Shown: positions 1 through 10,836 of the stretch, piece by piece
How positions within the stretch are numbered: position 1 is the first letter of the stretch
Layout of the letters: each line of letters begins with the position of its first letter
Origin: Stomorhina lunata
Lineage: Eukaryota > Arthropoda > Insecta > Diptera > Rhiniidae
NCBI GenBank assembly: GCA_933228675.1
Contig: OW121743.1
Span: 59,890,639 to 59,954,638 of the forward strand
Direction of reading: 5' to 3'
Length of the DNA: 64,000 nucleotides
The notes under the pieces: model-generated
The model's database searches: none
What the model was told of the DNA's origin: nothing
Seen by the model: the letters and a program-made list of their open reading frames with translations, nothing else
Made by a program: the position numbers and the translations under genes

Positions 1-2215
1 AAAATTTTTCTATAGAAAATCTTTTTATCGAAAAATTTTTCTAAAGAAAATTTTCTATAGAAAATTTTTTATCCAAACAAAAAAAAATTTTTTTTGATCA
101 AATATTTTTTTTAACAACAATTTTTCCATAGAAAGTTTTTTGCATCATTTTTTTATCGAAAATTTTTTAGCAACAATTTTTTACAGAAAATCTTTTTATC
201 AAAAATTTTTTGTTTTATCAAAAACTTTTTTATATAAAATTTTTTTTCAAAAATTTGTTATTGAAAACTTTTTTATTAAAAATTATTCTATACAAAAATT
301 TATCAAAAAAATGTTTGTATAGAAGATATCTAAAAAATAGTTTTAATATTTTTTTGCTAGAAATTAATTAAATATTTTAATTTAAAATTTTTCTATAAAT
401 TTTTTTTATCCAAAATTTTACTATAGAAATTTTTTTATCATCAATTTTTTTTTATAGAAAATCTTCTTATCAAAAACTTTTCTATAGAAAATTTTAAATC
501 AAAAATTTTTCTATAGAAAATTTTTTTATCAACAACTTTTAATATAATTTTATATAGAAAACTTTTCGATAAAAAAAATTTTATATAGAAAATTTTTCGA
601 TAAAAAAAATGTTATATAGAAAATTTTTCGATAAAAAAAAATTTTCGTTAAAAAAAATTTATATAGAAAATTTTTCGATAAAAAAAATTTTCTATAGAAA
701 ATTTTTCGTTAAAAAAATTTTCTTTAGAAAAATTTTCGTTAAAAAAAATTATCTTTAGAAAAATTTTCGTTAAAAAAAATTTTCTTTAGAAAATTTTTCG
801 TTAAAAAAAATTTTTTTAGAAAAATTTTCGTTAAAAAAAATTTTCTTTAGAAAAATTTACGTTAAAAAAATTTTTTTTAGAAAATTTTTCGTTAAAAAAA
901 ATTTTCTTTAGAAAATTTTTCGTTAAAAATATTTTTCCATAGAAAAATATTCGTTAAAAAAATTTTCTATGGAAAAATTTTCGTTAAAAATATTTTTCTA
1001 TGGAAAAATTTTCGTTAAAAATATTTTTCTATGGAAAAATTTTCGTTAAAAATATTTTTCTATAGAAAAACTTTCGTTAAAAATATTTTTCCGTAGAAAA
1101 ATATTCGTTAAAAATATTTTTCTATAGAAACATTTTCGTTAAAAATATTTTTCTATAGAAAAATTTTCGTTAAAAATATTTTTCTACAGAAAAATTTTCG
1201 TTAAAATATTTTTCTATGGAAAATTTTTGAAAAACATTTTTTTCTATAGAAAATTTTTGGAAAAAAATATTTCTATAGAAAGTTTTTCATATAGAAAAAT
1301 TTTCTATAGAAATTTTTTCTTAAAGAAAAATTTTCCATAGAAATTGTTTCATATAGAAAAATTTTCTATAGAAATTGTTTCATATAGAAAAATTTTCTAT
1401 AGAAATTTTTTCATATAGAAAAATTTTCTATAGAAATTTTTTCATATAGAAAAATTTTCTATAGAAATTTTTTCATATAGAAAAATTTTCTATAGAAATT
1501 TTTTCATATAGAAAAATTTTCTATAGAAATTTTTTCATATAGAAAAATTTTCTATAGAAATTTTTTCATATAGAAAAATTTTCTATAGAAATTTTTTCAT
1601 ATAGAAAAATTTTCTATAGAAATTTTTTCTTAAAGAAAAATTTTCCATAGAAATTTTTTCATATAGAAAAATTTTCTATAGAAATTTTTTCATATAGAAA
1701 AATTTTCTATAGAAATTTTTTCATATAGAAAAATTTTCTATAGCAATTTTTTCATATAGAAAAATTTTCTATAGAAATTTTTTCATATAGAAAAATTTTC
1801 TATAGAAATTTTTTCATATAGAAAAATTTTCTATAGAAATTTTTTCATATAGAAAAATTTTCAATAGAAATTTTTTCATATAGAAAAATTTTCTATAGAA
1901 ATTTTTCATATAGAAAAATTTTCTATAGAAATTTTTTCATATAGAAAAATTTTCTATAGAAATTTTTCATATAGAAAAATTTTCTATACAAATTTTTTCA
2001 TATAGAAAAATTTTCTATAGAAATATTTTCGTATAGAAAAATTTTCTGCAGAAATTTTTTCATATAGAAAAATTTGTTTATAGAATTTTTTTTATCAAAA
2101 ACTTTTTTTTAGAATTTTTTTTTTCAAAAATTTTTTTATCAAAAATTTTTCTATAAAAAAATTTATCAAAAATTTTTCTATAAAAAAAATGTTTGTATCG
2201 AAAATATCTAAAAAA
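1..2215. repeat. 31-bp AT-rich satellite, graded variants
   Basis: Tandem repeat with a period of about 31 bp and a CTATAG-type core. Sub-blocks change gradually along the array. 1-540 is degenerate. About 540-700 has TTTTCGATAAAA units, about 700-900 TTTTCGTTAAAA with CTTTAGAAAA, about 900-1230 TTTTCGTTAAAAATA with CTATGGAAAA, and about 1280-2060 is nearly uniform CATATAGAAAAATTTTCTATAG units. The 2060-2215 tail is degenerate again. No coding potential is credible: short open frames here are AT-repeat shadows. Confidence 0.9.
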
Positions 2216-2326
2216 TAGCGACACCAACCGACTTTGCTAACATCCAAATTCTAACTGAATGCTTTTAATACTCATTTTCACAATTTTCATTTATGATCGT
2301 GTCATTTACGAAAATTATAAAAGTCG

Positions 2327-2960
2327 TCGGCTTCTGGTGGTATGGAGCGCGTTATTGATGCGCATATACTCGAATAAATTTATCCAAATCACCTTTCCAG
2401 TTCACAGCATGCCTACGACAAAGGCAAATCTGTTGATTCTCATTAGTTAGTCACATTTAAAAATCTCTTAAGTTTTGCGAATTTACACTTGACGCCTTCT
2501 TAGACATAGAGGGCGCCTTAAACAATATGGAACTAGAGTCGATTATAACGGCAATGGAGGTCAATAAATCTTTCATGGCTTTTGTAGATAAGCTACTCAC
2601 CTACAGAGTCATTAGCTCAACCATGGGCAATGCTACAATCCACAAGGTAGCGTGTCGAGGTATTCCACAAGGAGGTGTCCTATCTCCTCTCCTGTGGAAC
2701 CTTGCTAAAAGCAAATAGATTCTCTGAGATTCAACATTATTATATATTCAGATGATGTCGCTATAGCAGTGTCAGTTAAATTTCTCAACAGCCTATCACA
2801 GCGTGTTAAAGCAGTTCTTGACATAAGTTACCGTTAGCGTATTTCTAACGGCCTGGGAGTCAATCCCACAAAACGAAACTTGTACTTTTCTTGTGGAAAT
2901 ACAAAATACCCACTTTTATACTTCTAAGATTTAATAAGGTAGAACTTGCACCCGTTAGGG
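2327..2960 (+). pseudogene. Degenerate non-LTR reverse transcriptase fragment (Jockey/R1-like)
   Basis: A broken reverse transcriptase domain from a LINE-type retrotransposon, readable in order but across several frames. MERVIDAHI lies near 2344 and QHAYDKGKSVDSH at 2405-2443, then a stop. AFLDIEGALNNME from 2494 carries the first catalytic-type Asp. GIPQGGVLSPLLWNLA is near 2659-2709, YSDDVAIA near 2750, and GLGVNPTK near 2850. In-frame stops interrupt it, and the spacing between WNLA and YSDD is shorter than in intact elements, so there is an internal deletion. The clade is inferred from motif wording only. It is non-functional. Confidence 0.85.
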
Positions 2961-2981
2961 TGAAGCGATAAGCTACTTTTT

Positions 2982-4293
2982 TACGCCTGGGTTAAAAATG
3001 AGATGCTATACATCATGATTTTGTCTTCCTAGACCAATGTCCTGAGGTGGCGCACAAGACATTTATTTTTGGAACCCATTTTCATTTTTATGGGGAAAAA
3101 TGGGAGTTTTTTCGTATTTTGGTAAATTGCAACCAATAAAGATATGTTTTTGGCAAAGCCAATAATTGAATGTAAAAGACAACTAAATCAGCTTTCATTA
3201 AAGTCATAAAAACTAAAAATCTATGTAGTAGTTTTTAAGCCCCAAAAAATTCGTATCCTTTTCAAAACGCCTGAGGATATGCAGCAAAAAATTTAACTTA
3301 AGAGTACAGAAACTACAAAGTAAGACATTCCTTATCATCTTAAAACTTATAAGTACTAAATAGTTGAAATTTATTAAAATATAATTAAATTTACTTAGTT
3401 TTTCTATAGTGGAAAATGGTACTTTTCTGTAAAGACCGTTTCAAAATCCACTTTTTAAGTTTTAGAAAATTTTGTTAAAAACATATTCAAAATTTCAAAA
3501 TTTTTGATCGGCATGTTAAAATAGACAGATGTGGTAATTAAATCCAAGAAAGTTCAGTTTGATATTTCATATGGTTTCGGCGTACCTGCGGCTTGAAATC
3601 GTAAAATTTCGCGAAAAAGTAAAAAATTTAAGTAGATGTATAGTAAATTTTATATAAGTTTTCTTTTGATAAAGCTAATACCAAATTTTATTGCAAAATC
3701 ATTGAGAAATGACCACTAGAACTTTCTTTGATATGCCAATAAAAAATTTTGAAATTTTGAATATTTTTTTAACAAAATTTTCCAAAACTTAAAAAGTGAG
3801 TTTTGAAACGGTCTTTAAAAAAAGTACCATTTTCCATTATAAAAAAGAACCATGCAAATTTAATTATATTTTAATAAGTTTCAACTACTTAGTACTTATA
3901 AGTCTTAGGATGATAAGGAATGTCTTACTTTGTAATTTCTGTACTGTGAAGTTAATTTTTTTGCTGCATATCTTTAGGCGTTTTGAAAAATGATATGAAT
4001 TTTCTGGGGCAAATTGCAATAACTTAAAAACTACTACATGGATTTTTAGTTTTTATAACTCTAACGAAAGCTGAATTAGTTGTCTTTGACATCCAATTAT
4101 TGGTTTTGTCAAAAATATATCATTATTGGTTGAAATTTACCAAAAATTGAAAAAACTCCCTTTTTTCAAATTGGTCCCAGAAATAAATGTAATGTGCCCC
4201 ACCTCAGGACATTGGCCTAGAGAGACAACATTTTTTTTCTGAACACCTTAGGATGTAGAGCATCGATTTTTAACCCAGGCGTATCGAATTTTG
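2982..4293. mobile_element. Foldback (long inverted-repeat) element
   Basis: Two long arms are near-perfect reverse complements. The left arm (about 2982-3515) starts TACGCCTGGGTTAAAAAT. The right arm (about 3745-4293) ends ATTTTTAACCCAGGCGTA. Internal landmarks pair in order: CCTGAGGTGG with CCACCTCAGG, GACCGTTTCAAAA with TTTTGAAACGGTC, and TAAGACATTCCTTATCAT with its complement. Roughly 230 bp of unpaired spacer separates the arms. No transposase frame is visible, so it is non-autonomous. The element abuts the dead reverse transcriptase. No target-site duplication was clear. Confidence 0.85.
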
Positions 4294-5209
4294 ATAAAAG
4301 TTGTTTTCGCTCCGCATTTATTGAAACTTTGTTATATCTCCAATAATTATTTTTTTAGCAAAAATTCTTTGAAAATTCTTTCAGTGCATTTTAATGTACA
4401 AAATATTTCTTGTCTCTAATTATACAGTTTTATAGTTGCTGCAAAAAATAATATAATTATTTATTATGAGGCTTGTTTTGATTTTTATGTTATTTCAGTT
4501 ACTTATGACAAAATTATTTTATTCAATTCATATACAGATAATCTTTGAGTGTTATCTGCTAGAATAAACAATGTATAGCAAATACAGTAGTTAATGGATA
4601 TAGGAACATCTTATACAAAAAACGTATGTTTATGGTAAATTTTCCCCAAAATACTACTACCATAAAGAAGAACACCCTAAAAATGTTGAAAATATTTTTT
4701 GGGAATTTTTCTTATAAGTCTTCTATATCATTTAAATACTGTAGCATATATTTTTACTTTGAGTTTATTTCTGTTTTTCTTTAAATATGCAAATATTAGA
4801 GATAATTTTGAATTTTCTCCTAAATTTGTTTTTTTTTGTTAAAAATTTAAAATTTTATTAAAAACGTTATTAAGTTTGTTATGTTATTAAAGTGTTAATT
4901 AAAACGCAGATAATTTTTTTATAAATATTTGTTTAATAAATTTTCTAAAGTTTGTCATTGTTAAATTAAAATAAAATACAAAATAAACTTTTTTTTTATT
5001 TGTAGACAAGTGCTGATAAAATTTCCATAAACGTAATAGATATAAAATAACAATTAGAGATTAATAATAGCCCTAAAGGTATTCCTAGAACAAGTTTTGA
5101 AAGTGACAATTACTATAAATGACAAATTTAATAAAGTTGGCGTTACGCCACGAATGAGTTCCCAAAGTTACCCAGTCAGAAATTTTTGTTCCTAACAAAA
5201 TGTCGAAAG
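4294..5209. other. AT-rich intergenic DNA, no feature seen
   Basis: AT-rich unique-looking sequence between the foldback element and the 29-bp satellite. No convincing coding exon, RNA gene or repeat structure was found on either strand. Confidence 0.6.
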
Positions 5210-8200
5210 TTGTTAAAGATTGAAATTTTTAAAATTTCTAATTTTTATAGGAAATTTTGCAAATTTTTAGTTTTTATACTAATTTTTACAAATTATAATT
5301 TTTATAGGAAATATTTTTATAGGAAATTTTCAATATTTCCTGATTTGATAGGAAATTTTGAAAATTTCTTATTTTTATAGGAAAATTTTGAAAATTTCCT
5401 ATTTTTATAGGAAATTTTGAAAATCTCCTAATTTTAAAGGAAATTTTGAAAATTTCCTAATTTTAAAGGAAATTTTGAAAATTTCCTAATTTTAAAGGAA
5501 ATTTTGAAAATAACCTAATTTTAAAGGAAATTTTGAAAATTTCCTAATTTTAAAGGAAATTTTGAAAATTTCCTAATTTTAAAGGAAATTTTGAAAATTT
5601 CCTAATTTTAAAGGAAATTTTGAAAATTTCCTAATTTTAAAGGAAATTTTGAAAATTTCCTTATTTTAAAGGAAATTTTAAAAATTTCCTAATTTTGAAG
5701 AAAATTTTAAAAATTTCCAAATTTTAAAGAAATTTTTAAAAATTTTCTTTTTTTTATAGGAAATTTTTAAGATTTCTTATTTTAAAAGAAATTTTTAAAA
5801 ATTTCCTAATTTTAAAAGAAATTTTAAAAATTTCCTAATTTTAAAGGAAATTTTTAAAAATTTCCTAATTTTAAAGGAAATTTTAAAAAATTTCCTAATT
5901 TTAAAGGAAATTTTAAAAAGTTTCCTAATTTTAAAGAAAATTTTGAAAATTTCCTATTTTTAAAGGAAATTTTGAAAATTTCCCATTTTAAAGGAAATTT
6001 TGAAAATTTCCTATTTTTAAAGGAAATTTTGAAAATCTCAAATTTTTAAAGGAAATTTTGAAAATTTCCAATTTTTAAAGGAAATTTTGAAAATCTTCAA
6101 TTTTTAAAGGAAATTTTGAAAATTACCAATTTTTAAAGGAAATTCGGAAAGTTTCCAATTTTTAAATCAAATTTTGAAAATTTCCAATTTTTATAGGAAA
6201 TTTTGAAAATTTCCTATTTTTATAGGAAATTTTCAAAATTTCCTATTTTTATAGGAAATTTTCAAAATTTCCTATTTTTATAGGAAATTTTCAAAATTTC
6301 CTTTGTTTATAGGAAATTTTCAAAATTTCCTTTGTTTATAGGAAATTTTCAAAATTTCCTTTGTTTATAGGAAATTTTCAAAATTTCCTTTGTTTATAGG
6401 AAATTTTCAAAATTTCCTTTGTTTATAGGAAATTTTCAAAATTTCCTATTTTTATAGGAAATTTTCAAAATTTCCTATTTTTATAGGAAATTTTCAAAAT
6501 TTCCTATTTTTATAGGAAATTTTCAAAATTTCCTATTTTTATAGGAAATTTTCAAAATTTCCTATTTTTATAGGAAATTTTCAAAATTTCCTATTTTTAT
6601 AGGAAATTTTCAAAATTTCCTATTTTTATAGGAAATTTTCAAAATTTCCTATTTTTATAGGAAATTTTCAAAATTTCCTATTTTTATAGGAAATTTTCAA
6701 AATTTCCTATTTTTATAGGAAATTTTCAAAATTTCCTATTTTTATAGGAAATTTTCAAAATTTCCTATTTTTATAGGAAATTTTCAAAATTTCCTATTTT
6801 TATAGGAAATTTTCAAAATTTCCTATTTTTATAGGAAATTTTCAAAATTTCCTATTTTTATAGGAAATTTTCAAAATTTCCTATTTTTATAGGAAATTTT
6901 CAAAATTTCCTATTTTTATAGGAAATTTTCAAAATTTCCTATTTTTATAGGAAATTTTCAAAATTTCCTATTTTTATAGGAAATTTTCAAAATTTCCTAT
7001 TTTTATAGGAAAATTTTAAAATTTCCTATTTTTATAGGAAAATTTTAAAATTTCCTATTTTTATAGGAAATTTTCAAAATTTCCTATTTTTATAGGAAAT
7101 TTTCAAAATTTCCTATTTTTATAGGAAATTTTCAAAATTTCCTATTTTTATAGGAAATTTTCAAAATTTCCTATTTTTATAGGAAATTTTCAAAATTTCC
7201 TATTTTTATAGGAAATTTTCAAAATTTCCTATTTTTATAGGAAATTTTCAAAATTTCCTATTTTTATAGGAAATTTTCAAAATTTCCTATTTTTATAGGA
7301 AATTTTCAAAATTTCCTATTTTTATAGGAAATTTTCAAAATTTCCTATTTTTATAGGAAATTTTCAAAATTTCCTATTTTTATAGGAAATTTTCAAAATT
7401 TCCTATTTTTATAGGAAATTTTCAAAATTTCCTATTTTTATAGGAAATTTTCAAAATTTCCTATTTTTATAGGAAATTTTCAAAATTTCCTATTTTTATT
7501 GGAAATTTTCAAAATTTCCTATTTTTATTGGAAATTTTCAAAATTTCCTATTTTTATTGGAAATTTTCAAAATTACCTATTTTTATTGGAAATTTTCAAA
7601 ATTTCCTATTTTTATTGGAAATTTTCAAAATTTCCTATTTTTATTGGAAATTTTCAAAATTTCCTATTTTTATTGGAAATTTTCAAAATTTCCTATTTTT
7701 ATTGGAAATTTTCAAAATTTCCTATTTTCATTGGAAATTTTCAAAATTTCCTATTTTTATTGGAAATTTTCAAAATTTCCTATTTTTATTGGAAATTTTC
7801 AAAATTTCCTATTTTTATTGGAAATTTTCAAAATTTCCTATTTTTATTGGAAATTTTCAAAATTTCCTATTTTTATTGGAAATTTTCAAAATTTCCTATT
7901 TTTATTGGAAATTTTCAAAATTTCCTATTTTTATTGGAAATTTTCAAAATTTCCTATTTTTATTGGAAATTTTCAAAATTTCCTATTTTTATTGGAAATT
8001 TTCAAAATTTCCTATTTTTATTGGAAATTTTCAAAATTTCCTATTTTTATTGGAAATTTTCAAAATTTCCTATTTTTATTGGAAATTTTCAAAATTTCCT
8101 ATTTTTATTGGAAATTTTCAAAATTTCCTATTTTTATTGGAAATTTTCAAAATTTCCTATTTTTATTGGAAATTTTCAAAATTTCCTATTTTTATTGGAA

Positions 8201-10275
8201 ATTTTCAAAATTTCCTATTTTTACTGGAAATTTTCAAAATTTCCTATTTTTATTGGAAATTTTCAAAATTTCCTATTTTTATTGGAAATTTTCAAAATTT
8301 CCTATTTTTATTGGAAATTTTCAAAATTTCCTATTTTTATTGGAAATTTTCAAAATTTCCTATTTTTATTGGAAATTTTCAAAATTTCCTATTTTTATTG
8401 GAAATTTTCAAAATTTCCTATTTTTATTGGAAATTTTCAAAATTTCCTATTTTTATTGGAAATTTTCAAAATTTCCTATTTTTATTGGAAATTTTCAAAA
8501 TTTCCTATTTTTATTGGAAATTTTCAAAATTTCCTATTTTTATTGGAAATTTTCAAAATTTCCTATTTTTATTGGAAATTTTCAAAATTTCCTATTTTTA
8601 TTGGAAATTTTCAAAATTTCCTATTTTTATAGGAAATTTTCAAAATTTCCTATTTTTATAGGAAATTTTCAAAATTTCCTATTTTTAAAGGAAATTTTCA
8701 AAATTTCCTTTGTTTATAGGAAATTTTCAAAATTTCCTTTGTTTATAGGAAATTTTCAAAATTTCCTTTGTTTATAGGAAATTTTCAAAATTTCCTATTT
8801 TTATAGGAAATTTTCAAAATTTCCTATTTTTATAGGAAATTTTCAAAATTTCCTATTTTTATAGGAAATTTTCAAAATTTCCTATTTTTATAGGAAATTT
8901 TCAAAATTTCCTATTTTTATAGGAAATTTTCAAAATTTCCTATTTTTATAGGAAATTTTCAAAATTTCCTATTTTTATAGGAAATTTTCAAAATTTCCTA
9001 TTTTTATAGGAAATTTTCAAAATTTCCTATTTTTATAGGAAATTTTCAAAATTTCCTATTTTTATAGGAAATTTTCAAAATTTCCTATTTTTATAGGAAA
9101 TTTTCAAAATTTCCTATTTTTATAGGAAATTTTCAAAATTTCCTATTTTTATAGGAAATTTTCAAAATTTCCTATTTTTATAGGAAATTTTCAAAATTTC
9201 CTATTTTTATAGGAAATTTTCAAAATTTCCTATTTTTATAGGAAATTTTCAAAATTTCCTATTTTTATAGGAAATTTTCAAAATTTCCTATTTTTATAGG
9301 AAATTTTCAAAATTTCCTATTTTTATAGGAAATTTTCAAAATTTCCTATTTTTATAGGAAATTTTCAAAATTTCCTATTTTTGTAGGAAATTTTCAAAAT
9401 TTCCTATTTTTATAGGAAATTTTCAAAATTTCCTATTTTTATAGGAAATTTTCAAAATTTCCTATTTTTATAGGAAATTTTCAAAATTTCCTATTTTTAT
9501 AGGAAATTTTCAAAATTTCCTATTTTTATAGGAAATTTTCAAAATTTCCTATTTTTATAGGAAATTTTCAAAATTTCCTATTTTTATAGGAAATTTTCAA
9601 AATTTCCTATTTTTATAGGAAATTTTCAAAATTTCCTATTTTTATAGGAAATTTTCAAAATTTCCTATTTTTATAGGAAATTTTCAAAATTTCCTATTTT
9701 TATAGGAAATTTTCAAAATTTCCTATTTTTATAGGAAATTTTCAAAATTTCCTATTTTTATAGGAAATTTTCAAAATTTCCTATTTTTATAGGAAATTTT
9801 CAAAATTTCCTATTTTTATAGGAAATTTTCAAAATTTCCTATTTTTATAGGAAATTTTCAAAATTTCCTATTTTTATAGGAAATTTTCAAAATTTCCTAT
9901 TTTTATAGGAAATTTTCAAAATTTCCTATTTTTATAGGAAATTTTCAAAATTTCCTATTTTTATAGGAAATTTTCAAAATTTCCTATTTTTATAGGAAAT
10001 TTTCAAAATTTCCTATTTTTATAGGAAATTTTCAAAATTTCCTATTTTTATAGGAAATTTTCAAAATTTCCTATTTTTATAGGAAATTTTCAAAATTTCC
10101 TATTTTTATAGGAAATTTTCAAAATTTCCTATTTTCATAGGAAATTTTAAAAATTTCCTAATTTTATAGGAAATTTTGAAAATTTCAAATTTCTATAGAA
10201 AATTTTGAAAATTTCAAATTTTTATAGGAAATTTTAAACATTTCTAATTCTTAAGGAAATTTTGAAAAATTATAA
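5210..10275. repeat. 29-bp quasi-palindromic satellite, about 5 kb
   Basis: Tandem array with an exact 29-bp period over most of its length. Each unit contains GGAAATTTTCAAAATTTCC, a dyad around a central C, and CCTATTTTTATAGG, an inverted repeat, so the whole unit is nearly self-complementary. Variants are blocked: AATTTTAAAGG units at about 5400-6180, TTTGTTTATAGG at about 6300-6430 and 8700-8780, TATTGG at about 7495-8625, and TATAGG elsewhere. Edges near 5210-5400 and 10140-10275 are degenerate. The three overlapping 377-406-codon open frames inside it come from the repeat, not from a gene. Confidence 0.95.
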
Positions 10276-10667
10276 AACATTCCATTATTGGCAATTCGTG
10301 AGTATTTATATTTGCACTTCCCGATAAACTGTGATAAGCATTTGCGTCGCTTTTTTGGTTCAGATTTGATCTGATGCTGTAGGATTCTATAAATTATATA
10401 TTTTAATTTTAAAATTTATGCAAATCGTTTTAATTTAAACTTTATTTACAATTATAATAATATGGGTGCTAATAAAATTTTGCTACTATTTATTTTGCAT
10501 TTTACTTTTGTTGATGGGAATAATGATGTCCAACATTGTTTTTGCCAGGGGCCAAATTTTGAAAAGATTAAAACTCTTTAAAATTAACTGTAGGAGATAT
10601 ATTGTCACCTACGACTGATTTTAAAGTCTTATCACAAATTCTTAATAATCTTGTTTCCTTGTTTCAG
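10276..10667. other. Upstream flank / intron of the GH31 gene
   Basis: AT-rich stretch between the satellite edge and the first recognised GH31 exon. It ends with a good acceptor (TTTGTTTCAG at 10658-10667). It holds one 39-codon ATG frame at 10462-10581 with a hydrophobic start, listed separately. No GH31 initiator exon could be identified here. Confidence 0.5.
10462..10581 (+). CDS. Possible small secreted peptide ORF (39 aa), unproven
   Basis: ATG-to-stop frame of 39 codons. The first ~18 residues are hydrophobic (KILLLFILHFTFVDG), resembling a signal peptide. A short polar tail follows with a CFC motif (DVQHCFCQGPNF). No family is recognised. It sits just upstream of the GH31 exons in the same orientation but cannot be joined to them in frame without an unseen splice. 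A short hydrophobic frame in AT-rich DNA can easily arise by chance, so this is speculative. Confidence 0.2.
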   Translation: MGANKILLLFILHFTFVDGNNDVQHCFCQGPNFEKIKTL

Positions 10668-10836
10668 AGACCGCTTTCGCACCCGCCGAAGAGCCTCGAT
10701 AGCCCCTTTACCGGCTTTACGTTTGAATGACAAAGAGATGTTGGCAAGTGATTTCGATGCCTACAGTGTGGCCAGTAATCAAGCCTCTATAACGAGCGTT
10801 AATTCCTTAGCCAGTTTATTAAGAGAAAAAGTTCAA
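10668..10836 (+). CDS. GH31 gene, first visible exon (cytosolic tail)
   Basis: Starts after the acceptor TTTCAG and carries the last base of a split codon, so an upstream exon must exist. It encodes DRFRTRRRASIAPLP through LLREKVQ, a Ser/Arg-rich hydrophilic tail. It ends in phase 0 at the donor GTGAGT (10837). Confidence 0.75.

Noticed and set aside
7499..8777. Three overlapping open frames of 377-406 codons
   Set aside because: They are the same 29-bp satellite read in three frames, with alternative TTG starts and no non-repeat sequence. They are not genes.
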